Assembly: GCA_020629175.1 (NCBI GenBank)
Contig: JAHDDU010000013.1
Coordinates: forward strand, 1-39,150
Direction: 5' to 3'
DNA: 39,150 nt
Origin: Flavimaricola sp.
GTDB taxonomy: Bacteria > Pseudomonadota > Alphaproteobacteria > Rhodobacterales > Rhodobacteraceae
In this document: piece by piece, positions 26,173-34,029 of the stretch
Numbering within the stretch: position 1 is the first letter of the stretch
Layout: every line of letters starts with the position of its first letter
The notes under the pieces: generated by a model
Database searches by the model: none
The model's input: only the letters and a program-made list of their open reading frames with translations
What the model was told of the DNA's origin: nothing
Translations under genes and position numbers: made by a program

Positions 26173-26608
26173 GCGCGCTCTCTTCTGACTCTGCGGGGGC
26201 GTCCTCGGCATCGGCCTCGGCCTCATCCGTCATGGCGTCGTCGGCGTTGGCCTCTTCCATGATGTCGGCCTCTTGCGTGCTGTCATCGACCTCATCGCTC
26301 GGGGTTAGCGCAAGTGGCGCTGCCAGAAGAGCGGGGGCGGCGGTTTCTTCGGTTTCGGCATCCGCGGGCTCTGCGACGACAGCCCTACGGAACACCAGTA
26401 CACTGCGAAATTGCGTTGTCCGACCGGTCAGGCCTTGGCGTTCTTCTGAGGGCAGGGTTTCAGAGCGAACATACTCCCAGCCTTGCGCTGCGGCCTCATT
26501 CATTACTTTGGTCAGAGCATTGGCAAACTGTGCTTCCGGCCCTTTGACGCCCTTACCTTTGACCCCACGCCGGGGGGCTGGGATGACACTGTATTCATAG
26601 GTGGTCAT
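26156..26608 (-). CDS. DUF4177 domain protein with acidic low-complexity tail
   Basis: A 150-residue protein. Residues 1-78 are a DUF4177-type small domain (YEYSVIPAPRRGVKGKG, then AQGWEYVRSETLP, then FRSVLVFRR). Residues from about 80 on are an Ala/Glu/Asp/Pro-rich acidic tail (ADAETEE, EADAEDAPAESEE, ending PTPTP) that is probably disordered. The domain's function is unknown. The tail runs over the end of bolA, so part of it may have arisen by 3' extension into the convergent gene. Confidence 0.8.
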   Translation of the reverse strand: MTTYEYSVIPAPRRGVKGKGVKGPEAQFANALTKVMNEAAAQGWEYVRSETLPSEERQGLTGRTTQFRSVLVFRRAVVAEPADAETEETAAPALLAAPLALTPSDEVDDSTQEADIMEEANADDAMTDEAEADAEDAPAESEESAPTPTP

Positions 26609-26651
26609 GGGTGTGCGCCTCTGTGATGGTCAGGCAGGTTTAGGACGGTGG

Positions 26652-26685
26652 GGACGCGAAAGCAAATGATGCGTTAACCGCGTCC
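26652..26685. repeat. Inverted repeat between gatB and the DUF4177 gene
   Basis: GGACGCG (26652-26658) and CGCGTCC (26679-26685) are a perfect 7-bp inverted repeat with a 20-base loop in the 91-base gap after gatB. There is no useful T-run on the minus strand, so a terminator is doubtful. Confidence 0.35.
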
Positions 26686-26699
26686 TTTCGTCCGGGGCT

Positions 26700-28214
26700 T
26701 TACCCACCCAACTTCTTCGCAATGATCTGGTTCACCGCCGCCGGGTTCGCTTTGCCGCCTGTGGCCTTCATCACCTGGCCGACAAACCAGCCGGCAAGCT
26801 TTGGGTTTTCCTTGGCCTTTTCCACCTGCGCGGGGTTCTCGGCGATGACTTTGTCCACCTCGGCCTCAATTGCAGCGGTATCAGTCACCTGCTTCATTCC
26901 GCGTGCTTCGACGATCTCCGCCGGATCGCCGCCCTCTGTGTAGACGATCTCGAACAAGTCCTTGGCGATTTTGCCGGAGATGTCACCGGCCTTGATCAAC
27001 GCAACAACACCGCCCAGCTGGTCGGGACTGATCGGGCAGTCGGTGATCTCGGTTTCATCCTTTTTGAGGCGGCCAAACAGCTCGTTGATCACCCAGTTTG
27101 CGGCAAGCTTGCCATCGCCGCTTTTGGCCACAACACCCTCGAAATAAACAGCATTTTCCTGCTCTGCGGTCAAAACGCTGGCATCATAATCCGACAAGCC
27201 ATAGTCCGAGATAAACCGGCCCTTCAGGTCGTCTGGCAGGGTGCCAAGGTTGGCTGCGATATCATCGACCCAGGCCTGCTCAATCTCTAGGGGCAGCAGA
27301 TCGGGGCAGGGGAAATAGCGGTAATCATGCGCCTCTTCCTTCGAGCGCATGGAGCGTGTTTCGTTCTTGTCGGCGTCATAAAGGCGAGTTTCCTGAACGA
27401 CGGCACCGCCATCTTCGATGATCGCAATCTGACGGCGTGCCTCAACTTCGATCGCGGCCTGAATGAACCGCATGGAGTTCATGTTTTTGATCTCGCAACG
27501 CGTACCGAGGTGTGAGAAATCCTGCGTCTCCTGATACTTTTCGTAGTCCCCAGGGCGACAGACTGAGACGTTGACGTCGGCGCGCAAGTTGCCGTTCTGC
27601 ATGTTGCCGTCGCAGGTGCCCAGATATTTCATGATCTGGCGCAGCTTGCCGACGTAGGCGGCGGCCTCTTCCGGGCCACGGATGTCCGGGCGGGAGACGA
27701 TCTCCATCAGGGCAACGCCAGTTCGGTTCAGGTCCACGAACGACATGGTGGGGTCCATGTCGTGGATGGATTTTCCGGCATCCTGCTCAAGGTGGATACG
27801 CTCAATCCGCACCACGCGCGCGGTGCCGTTGCCAAGCTCCACGAGCACTTCGCCCTCACCCACGATCGGGTGGTAAAGCTGGCTGATCTGGTAGCCCTGA
27901 GGCAGGTCGGGATAGAAGTAGTTCTTGCGGTCAAAAGCAGAGACAAGGTTGATCTCGGCTTTCAGCCCAAGCCCTGTGCGCACGGCTTGTGCGACGCATT
28001 CTTCGTTGATGACGGGCAGCATGCCGGGCATGCCTGCGTCCACAAAGGCCACGTTGCTGTTCGGCTCGGCGCCAAAGAGCGTGGAGGCCCCGGAAAACAG
28101 CTTGGCCCGGGACGAGACCTGAGCGTGCACCTCAAGGCCAATCACCAGTTCCCAATCGCCGGTGGCTCCGGCGATGACTTTGGGGGCGGGGGCGTCGTAA
28201 GTCAGGTCCAGCAT
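26700..28214 (-). CDS. gatB: Aspartyl/glutamyl-tRNA amidotransferase subunit B
   Basis: GatB is the kinase/tRNA-binding subunit of GatCAB, which converts misacylated Glu-tRNA(Gln) or Asp-tRNA(Asn) to the correct amide form. The 504-residue product has the cradle-domain motifs [20 protein letters not shown] and [18 protein letters not shown], the central [19 protein letters not shown], and a C-terminal YqeY-like helical tail ending in [11 protein letters not shown]. gatA and gatC are not in the window, so gatB is separate here, as is common in alphaproteobacteria. Confidence 0.96.
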   Translation of the reverse strand: MLDLTYDAPAPKVIAGATGDWELVIGLEVHAQVSSRAKLFSGASTLFGAEPNSNVAFVDAGMPGMLPVINEECVAQAVRTGLGLKAEINLVSAFDRKNYFYPDLPQGYQISQLYHPIVGEGEVLVELGNGTARVVRIERIHLEQDAGKSIHDMDPTMSFVDLNRTGVALMEIVSRPDIRGPEEAAAYVGKLRQIMKYLGTCDGNMQNGNLRADVNVSVCRPGDYEKYQETQDFSHLGTRCEIKNMNSMRFIQAAIEVEARRQIAIIEDGGAVVQETRLYDADKNETRSMRSKEEAHDYRYFPCPDLLPLEIEQAWVDDIAANLGTLPDDLKGRFISDYGLSDYDASVLTAEQENAVYFEGVVAKSGDGKLAANWVINELFGRLKKDETEITDCPISPDQLGGVVALIKAGDISGKIAKDLFEIVYTEGGDPAEIVEARGMKQVTDTAAIEAEVDKVIAENPAQVEKAKENPKLAGWFVGQVMKATGGKANPAAVNQIIAKKLGG

Positions 28215-28340
28215 GTCGCGTCCTCTTGCAGGTTTGCGTCTGTCTAAGACAGGGTGCGCGGTGCTTCAAGCGGCTAGAGGCAGCCCTCATACAATGACGC
28301 AGGACTTGCGGCACGCCACGGTGCCGGGCAAACTGCCGGG

Positions 28341-29003
28341 ATGCTGCGCTTTGCCAAGATCCTTGCCCTGTTGTCCTTCGCCTTCAGCGGCCCGCAAGCC
28401 ATCGCTGACGAGCTGCGACCCGTCGCGCGCGACCCTTACTTGCCTGCAGCACAGTGGGACGCATTGGAAGACGGCGCTTTGTGGACCCGCGTGGCCATGT
28501 CGGCCTTTGCCGAAAACGCCGATACGATCACCGACACCGTCCCACGCGACATTGCCAACTGGTGCCCCGCCTACGCACAAGCCGGGGAGGAGCAGCGAAG
28601 GGCATTCTGGGTTGGCATGATTTCTGCTCTCGCCTTTTACGAAAGCACGCATCGGCCCGCGGCGGTGGGTGGGGGTGATCGCTGGTACGGGCTATTGCAG
28701 ATCTACCCGCCTACAGCGCGAGGGTATCAATGCCGCGCGCGGTCTGGGCGGGCGTTGACAGATGCCGCTAACAACCTCAGCTGTGCGGCCCGGATCATGG
28801 GCGTGACGGTGCCACGCGACAATGCAGTGGCCTTGCATGACGGACGCTGGAGAGGGGTCGCTGCCGATTGGGGGCCCATGGTGAGCCGGTCAAAGCGCGC
28901 TGCGATGAGTGCGTGGACGCGTGCCCAATCTTATTGCCAGCGGCCAGAACTCCTCACCGCACCGCGTCCACCCGCACGGCCGACGGGGCTTAGCGAACCT
29001 TAA
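28341..29003 (+). CDS. Secreted lytic-transglycosylase-like protein
   Basis: A 220-residue protein with an N-terminal signal peptide (MLRFAKILALLSFAFSGPQAIA, cleavage after residue 22) and a lysozyme-like SLT core. The likely catalytic glutamate is Glu101 in ALAFYESTHRP, followed by WYGLLQIYPPTARGY, which matches the GLxQI pattern of transglycosylases. A Cys pair (Cys75 and those in YQCRARSGRALTDAANNLSCAARI) could form disulfides. It probably cleaves peptidoglycan in the periplasm; the exact family is uncertain. Its end overlaps the convergent gene by 14 bases. Confidence 0.75.
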   Translation: MLRFAKILALLSFAFSGPQAIADELRPVARDPYLPAAQWDALEDGALWTRVAMSAFAENADTITDTVPRDIANWCPAYAQAGEEQRRAFWVGMISALAFYESTHRPAAVGGGDRWYGLLQIYPPTARGYQCRARSGRALTDAANNLSCAARIMGVTVPRDNAVALHDGRWRGVAADWGPMVSRSKRAAMSAWTRAQSYCQRPELLTAPRPPARPTGLSEP

Positions 29004-29520
29004 AGGCGGCCTTGATCTCGTCCAGCGCATCCCGCTGGGTGTCGTTCAGCGTCTTGCCCGAGGCGGACAGCGTGCTTTGTATGATCGTGAGCAAGGGTTC
29101 GAACTGCGCGCTGCCCCCGATGCGAAACAGCTTTCGCGCAAGGCGCGAAATGGCGGGCGCCGCACCGCCGCATTCGTTCACCATCCAGCGGCCCAGAATA
29201 ATCAATTCGTCCGCGGCCTCCTGATCCACACGCGTTTCAGCCCGCAAGCTGACGTTCAGCGCGTCGCGGTCCTCTTGCGTTGGAAAGTCCTGAAGCTCGA
29301 CCATCGCGATGGCGATGCCTGCGATAGCAAGGTTGGGCTCTTCAATGCTTTCGGCCGGGTGGATGTTCGTCTTGCGTTTGAATCCAAAGCGTCGAGCGGC
29401 GAGGCGGACATCATTGGCCATGTCGGCGATATCAACGGCAGCATCGGCCGCATTACGCGCGCGATTGGCCCAGAAATACGCTCCGGCCAATATCCCAAGA
29501 ATGGCGAGGACGAGGGGCAT
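28990..29520 (-). CDS. Membrane-anchored protein of unknown function
   Basis: A 176-residue protein with one N-terminal membrane helix (MPLVLAILGILAGAYFW) followed by an alanine-rich amphipathic helix (NAADAAVDIADMANDVRLAARRFGF) and a helical C-terminal domain of about 120 residues. The AAAGGAGACACCCC ribosome site before the ATG is strong. The C-terminal part resembles helical tellurite-resistance-like (TerB) folds only in general character, so no function is assigned. It is separated from pepN by 69 bases on the same strand and probably transcribed with it. Confidence 0.65.
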   Translation of the reverse strand: MPLVLAILGILAGAYFWANRARNAADAAVDIADMANDVRLAARRFGFKRKTNIHPAESIEEPNLAIAGIAIAMVELQDFPTQEDRDALNVSLRAETRVDQEAADELIILGRWMVNECGGAAPAISRLARKLFRIGGSAQFEPLLTIIQSTLSASGKTLNDTQRDALDEIKAAFKVR

Positions 29521-29589
29521 GGGGTGTCTCCTTTACGTGCGCTGCAACTTTAGCGCGATATTGGGCGCTCTGGCCAGAAAGTTTGCGTC

Positions 29590-32160
29590 TTAGCCCAGAA
29601 TGCGCCCAACCATCTCACCTGTGTCCGCAGACAGCCCCCTTTGTTTCCCCAACCGTTCCAATTCGGCCCGCATCAGGGATTGGCGTCCGCTGTCCCACCG
29701 GTCCATCGTTTGAAAGGCTTTGACTGCAGAGGCCGCAACTTGCGGATTGATCTGATCAAGAGCGATGAGCTGATCTGTAAGCAGCCGGTACCCAGCGCCA
29801 TCCGCACGGTGAAAGCCAGGCTGATGGCCTGCCAAAGTCCCGAACACGGCCCGCCAGCGGTTGGGGGTTTTATTGGTGAATGCTGCGTGTTGGGTCAGGG
29901 CAAAAGCAGTTTCGACGGCGTCCTCTGGCGTTGTGCAACTGATCTGGAGGGCGAACCATTTGTCCATAACCAGAGTGTCGCCGCTCCAACGTGTTTCGAA
30001 CGTCTGCAATGCGTCTGCTCCCACGCCCGCGCGAAGGAGGCAGGCGAGGGCCGCAATGCTTTGCGTCATGTCGCGCGCGCGGTCAAATTGAGCGGCAGCC
30101 CTGGCCCCACCATCCAGCCGATTCAGGTAGCTCAAACAGGCATTGGCGAGACTGCGGTGCCCCGCGGCTATGGCATCGGGTGAGAAGGGGCCGTCAACCT
30201 GATGCGCGGTGTAGTGGTGATCCAGCGATGGCGCGAGATGAGCGGCTATTGCCGTTGACAGTCGCTCCCGCGCGATGTGGATCGCGTCGGGGTCAGGTGT
30301 TGTGCCGCTGTCATGTAGCGCCTGCGCAACGTCCCGCTCGGTCGGCAACTGCAGCACGCGAGCGCGGAACGCGGGGTCCAGCGCGTTATCGTTAAGGACA
30401 GCACCCAGACCGTCCAACAAAAGTGGATCGGGCGTGTCTTCGCCGGCGGCCATGTTGCACAGCACATCCGAGGCCAGCGTGCGGCCCGCGTTCCACCGGT
30501 TGAACGGATCTGTGTCGTGGGCCAGCAAGACGGCCCGCTCAATCGCAGACATCTCTTGCTCGAGTATCACCGGCGCCGAAAAACCGCGCAGGACCGATGC
30601 GATGGGCATGCCATGTGGCGCGTCACCCCAATCGAGTGTGCTTGTCGGAAAGCTCAGCGTTTTCCGGGGTTTCGTGAGGTGGACAATTTGCGTCGGCAAA
30701 ATCTCACGCCCGTCCGCGGCGAGCAGCCCGATGGCAACCGGGATGTGCATTGGGCGCTTTGTGTCCTGACCGGGCGTGGCGGCGAGGCTTTGCGTCAGCG
30801 TCAGCGTGAAGGTGTCGTCCGCCATTGAAGACGTTGCCGTGATACGTGGCGTGCCTGCTTGCGAATACCAAAGCTTAAACTGGTCAAGGTCCTGTCCCGT
30901 CGCATCCGCGAACACAGCCAGCCAATCTTCGATGGTTACGGCCTGCCCATCGTGGCGGTCAAAATAGAGCGTGCACGCTTTGGCATAGGCGTCCTCACCA
31001 ACGACGGTCTTCAGCATACCGATAACCTCGGCCCCTTTTTCATAGACGGTGGCGGTGTAGAAGTTGTTGATTTCTACAAACTCTTCGGGCCGCACCGGGT
31101 GGGCCAGAGGGCCGCCATCCTCGGTGAACTGATAGCCGCGCATGACAATCGCATCGTCAATCCGCTTGACGGCGTGGCTGCGCATGTCACCTGTAAATTG
31201 CTGATCGCGAAAAACCGTCAGCCCTTCTTTGAGACATAGCTGAAACCAGTCCCGGCAGGTGATCCGATTCCCAGTCCAGTTGTGAAAGTATTCATGGGCG
31301 ACGACGGCTTCAATCTGCTCGAAATCGGCGTCTGTCGCTGTCTCTGGGGAGGCGAGAACATATGCAGCATTGAAAATGTTCAAACCTTTGTTCTCCATCG
31401 CGCCTGCATTGAAGTCATTCACTGCCACGATGTTGAAAATATCCAAGTCGTACTCGCGGCCGTAGACCTCTTCATCCCAGGTCATGGCGCGTTTCAGCGC
31501 GTCCATCGCATAGGCACATTTGTGTTCATCGCCGCCCCGGACATAGAGGTTCAGAGCCACTTCCCGGCCAGAGCGTGTCGTGAATTTGTCTTCGTGCGCG
31601 ACCAGATCGCCCGCGACCAGGGCAAAGAGGTACGCAGGTTTGGGCCATGGATCGTGCCATATGGCGGTGCCTCCGGATTGTCTGGCAGGATTGCCGTTGG
31701 ACAACAGAACCGGCGCATCCCCCCGGATCGTCACGGTGAATGGGGCCATGACATCGGGACGGTCGGGGTAGTAGGTGATCTTGCGAAACCCCTCTGCCTC
31801 GCATTGGGTGCAATACATGCCGTTCGACATGTAAAGCCCTTCCAGCGATGTGTTCGTCTCAGGCGAAATCTCGACTTCTGCCTCCCAGACAAAAGGGGCA
31901 TCCGGCACCGGGCACGTCAGGGCCTGATCGCTCAACGTTGGCGTCACGGGTTGCCCGTCAATCTTGGCCCACAGCAGCTTTAGCTCAAGGCCGTGCAGGA
32001 ACATCTCTGCGCTCGGGTTTTCCGGGTTGGGCGCAAAGTGGATTTTGCTGCGAACACGCGTCGCTGTGGGATGCAGGTCAAACTCCAGCGCGACCTCAGC
32101 GATGGTGTGCGAAAACGGAGTATAGTCGCGCAAATATATCGTCGGCGCTTGTTCCGGCAT
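29590..32160 (-). CDS. pepN: Aminopeptidase N (M1 family)
   Basis: A cytoplasmic zinc metallopeptidase of 856 residues that trims N-terminal amino acids from peptides. The exopeptidase motif GAMEN is at 253-257, the zinc motif HEYFH at 289-293 with the third ligand Glu312 in KEGLTVF. The N-terminal beta domain ends in YCTQCEAEGFRKITYYPDRPDV, typical of the E. coli PepN type. The C-terminal half is the long helical domain ending near GEMVGRILG. The start codon has only a weak ribosome site. It faces away from the DUF2256 gene. Confidence 0.96.
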   Translation of the reverse strand: MPEQAPTIYLRDYTPFSHTIAEVALEFDLHPTATRVRSKIHFAPNPENPSAEMFLHGLELKLLWAKIDGQPVTPTLSDQALTCPVPDAPFVWEAEVEISPETNTSLEGLYMSNGMYCTQCEAEGFRKITYYPDRPDVMAPFTVTIRGDAPVLLSNGNPARQSGGTAIWHDPWPKPAYLFALVAGDLVAHEDKFTTRSGREVALNLYVRGGDEHKCAYAMDALKRAMTWDEEVYGREYDLDIFNIVAVNDFNAGAMENKGLNIFNAAYVLASPETATDADFEQIEAVVAHEYFHNWTGNRITCRDWFQLCLKEGLTVFRDQQFTGDMRSHAVKRIDDAIVMRGYQFTEDGGPLAHPVRPEEFVEINNFYTATVYEKGAEVIGMLKTVVGEDAYAKACTLYFDRHDGQAVTIEDWLAVFADATGQDLDQFKLWYSQAGTPRITATSSMADDTFTLTLTQSLAATPGQDTKRPMHIPVAIGLLAADGREILPTQIVHLTKPRKTLSFPTSTLDWGDAPHGMPIASVLRGFSAPVILEQEMSAIERAVLLAHDTDPFNRWNAGRTLASDVLCNMAAGEDTPDPLLLDGLGAVLNDNALDPAFRARVLQLPTERDVAQALHDSGTTPDPDAIHIARERLSTAIAAHLAPSLDHHYTAHQVDGPFSPDAIAAGHRSLANACLSYLNRLDGGARAAAQFDRARDMTQSIAALACLLRAGVGADALQTFETRWSGDTLVMDKWFALQISCTTPEDAVETAFALTQHAAFTNKTPNRWRAVFGTLAGHQPGFHRADGAGYRLLTDQLIALDQINPQVAASAVKAFQTMDRWDSGRQSLMRAELERLGKQRGLSADTGEMVGRILG

Positions 32161-32264
32161 GGTAAGGTCCCGTGATGATTGGAGCTTGCATCAGCGTATC
32201 CAGCAGGACGATGCGCCGCAAGCGGCCAACTGGACATCTGGCGGTCCTAAACTACCTCGGTCTC

Positions 32265-32426
32265 ATGCCAAAGATGCGCCGAAAATCCGATCTCCCGCAA
32301 AAGGACTGCGCCACATGCGGGCGCCCTTTTACGTGGCGCAAGAAATGGGCCAGCGTTTGGGACGAGGTGCGCTACTGCTCGGACAAGTGCCGACGCGAGC
32401 GCAAGTCAGATAATTCTGTGCAATAA
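32265..32426 (+). CDS. DUF2256 small zinc-ribbon-like protein
   Basis: A 53-residue protein matching the DUF2256 pattern: [25 protein letters not shown] in two parts, then [16 protein letters not shown]. The CxxC and CxxxC pairs suggest one zinc site. The frame is open back to 32172, but homology starts near ATG 32265 or 32274, both with weak ribosome sites. DUF2256 has no established function. It lies just upstream of the amidotransferase-like gene on the same strand. Confidence 0.8.
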   Translation: MPKMRRKSDLPQKDCATCGRPFTWRKKWASVWDEVRYCSDKCRRERKSDNSVQ

Positions 32427-32494
32427 CGCGCAGCTCTCTCTGATATCATCATCCTTTCTTTATCACACCGGGCGCATATAACGAGTGAAGGCGA

Positions 32495-33280
32495 ATGGAG
32501 AGTATCATGCGGCGCGCAGTCATTGGGATCATGGGCAACTATCATCTTGTTAACGATGAATACCCCACACATGCCGCGGGCATCACCAACACGCAAGCCG
32601 TGGCCGAAGTGTGTGATGCATTGCCATTGATCATACCGTCGGATCCAGCGTTCATCGATCTCGATCATCTAATGGATGTCTGCGACGGATTTGTATTTAC
32701 CGGCGGACGGCCCAACGTTCATCCCGAAGAATACGGTGAAGAAGAAACGCCTGAGCATGGGACCTTTGATCGGGAACGGGATGCATTGTCGCTCGCGCTC
32801 ATTCGGGCCTGTGTTGAGAGAGGGCAGCCAATCCTTGGCATTTGTCGTGGATTTCAGGAGGTGAATGTGGCCTTTGGCGGCTCGCTTTACCCGGAAATAC
32901 GGGATCTGCCGGGGCGGCAAAACCACCGCATGCCGACCGATGGGGATTTGGCGCATAAATTCACGAACACCCATGCGGTCACATTCACGGAGGGTGGCCC
33001 ATTCCACGCGCTCTATAATTTGACCGAGGTGACAACCAACAGCCTGCACGGGCAGGGGATCAAAGAGCCTGGCGGGCGTATCGTGATTGATGGCGTGGCC
33101 CCTGACGGGACGCCGGAGGCGATCTATGTCAAAGACGCGCCCGGCTTTACGCTGTCGGTTCAATGGCATCCAGAATGGCAGGCAGCGCGGGACCCAGTCT
33201 CTCGCCCGCTGTTTGAGGCGTTTGGCGAGGCTTGCTCAGCTTGGGCCAACCGTGGCACGGTCTTGCAAAAATCCGCCTGA
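32495..33280 (+). CDS. Class C26 glutamine-amidotransferase-like hydrolase (PuuD-like)
   Basis: A 261-residue protein of the gamma-glutamyl-gamma-aminobutyrate hydrolase family. The catalytic triad is visible: Cys117 in LGICRGFQEVNVAFGG, and His225 and Glu227 in SVQWHPEWQ. The FVFTGGRPNVHPEEYG segment is the family's oxyanion/substrate region. Relatives cut gamma-glutamyl bonds, for example in putrescine breakdown (PuuD), but no other Puu genes are nearby, so the substrate is open. Either ATG 32495 (GAAGGCGA upstream) or ATG 32507 (GGAGAG upstream) could start it. It is followed by a D-lyxose isomerase 62 bases later. Confidence 0.88.
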   Translation: MESIMRRAVIGIMGNYHLVNDEYPTHAAGITNTQAVAEVCDALPLIIPSDPAFIDLDHLMDVCDGFVFTGGRPNVHPEEYGEEETPEHGTFDRERDALSLALIRACVERGQPILGICRGFQEVNVAFGGSLYPEIRDLPGRQNHRMPTDGDLAHKFTNTHAVTFTEGGPFHALYNLTEVTTNSLHGQGIKEPGGRIVIDGVAPDGTPEAIYVKDAPGFTLSVQWHPEWQAARDPVSRPLFEAFGEACSAWANRGTVLQKSA

Positions 33281-33285
33281 ATTCG

Positions 33286-33328
33286 CTCTTGCGGTAAATC
33301 GTTTCAGACGTCACTTCTGTCGCAAGAG
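33286..33328 (+). promoter_or_regulatory. Long-loop hairpin ahead of the D-lyxose isomerase ribosome site
   Basis: CTCTTGCG (33286-33293) pairs perfectly with CGCAAGAG (33321-33328) across a 27-base loop. It fills the space between the two genes, and the right arm runs into the GGCAGGAGAG ribosome site at 33328-33337. It may set the relative translation of the two genes or mark an mRNA processing point. No ligand or protein is implied by the sequence. Confidence 0.4.
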
Positions 33329-33342
33329 GCAGGAGAGACCAG

Positions 33343-34029
33343 ATGGAACGCTCGCGAATTAATGACATTATGGCAGATGCGGACGACATGATGCGCCGTC
33401 ATGGCTTTGCCTTGCCCCCCTTTGCCTATTGGACCCCCGAAGAGTTTGCGGCCAACAAAGACGCGGCCCGCCATGTGATCGACAGCCGCTGCGGCTGGGA
33501 CATTACTGATTACGGCGCCGGGCGGTTTGATGAGATGGGCTTGTTCCTTTTCACGCTGCGGAATGGGCGGCTGTCAGACCTCACCCGCGGTGGCGGAATG
33601 TGCTACGCAGAGAAGCTGTTGATCTCTCGGCAGGATCAGCTTTCGCCCATGCATACACATGTCCTCAAAGCCGAAGACATCATCAACCGTGGCGGGGCCA
33701 CTTTGGTTGTCGAGCTTTATGGCTCAGATGATGATGGGAACTTTGCCGAGGACCGCGGCGGGGAGGTGATGTGTGACGGGATCATGCGCCGCTACGCGCC
33801 GGGTGAGAAGCTGGCCTTTGCACCGGGGGAGAGCCTGACCCTCATGCCTGGCGATTGGCACGCGTTTTGGGGTGAGGGGGGCGATGTTCTGATCGGCGAA
33901 GTGTCGACCGTCAATGATGATGAGACGGACAACATCTTTCGCGAACCCATCGGACGCTTTGCCAACATCATCGAAGATACCGCGCCGACCCACTTGCTGG
34001 TCAGCGATTATGCGCGCCGTCTGACCTAG
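33343..34029 (+). CDS. D-lyxose isomerase
   Basis: A 228-residue cupin-fold sugar isomerase that interconverts D-lyxose and D-xylulose. Metal ligands align as His104, His106 and Glu111 in SPMHTHVLKAEDI and His173 in MPGDWHAFWGEGG, the same spacing as in characterised enzymes. Some members act on D-mannose or L-ribose, so substrate is not certain. GGCAGGAGAG precedes the ATG. The gene probably shares a transcript with the upstream C26 hydrolase. Its stop codon overlaps that of the convergent RTX/Hint gene by three to four bases. Confidence 0.9.
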   Translation: MERSRINDIMADADDMMRRHGFALPPFAYWTPEEFAANKDAARHVIDSRCGWDITDYGAGRFDEMGLFLFTLRNGRLSDLTRGGGMCYAEKLLISRQDQLSPMHTHVLKAEDIINRGGATLVVELYGSDDDGNFAEDRGGEVMCDGIMRRYAPGEKLAFAPGESLTLMPGDWHAFWGEGGDVLIGEVSTVNDDETDNIFREPIGRFANIIEDTAPTHLLVSDYARRLT

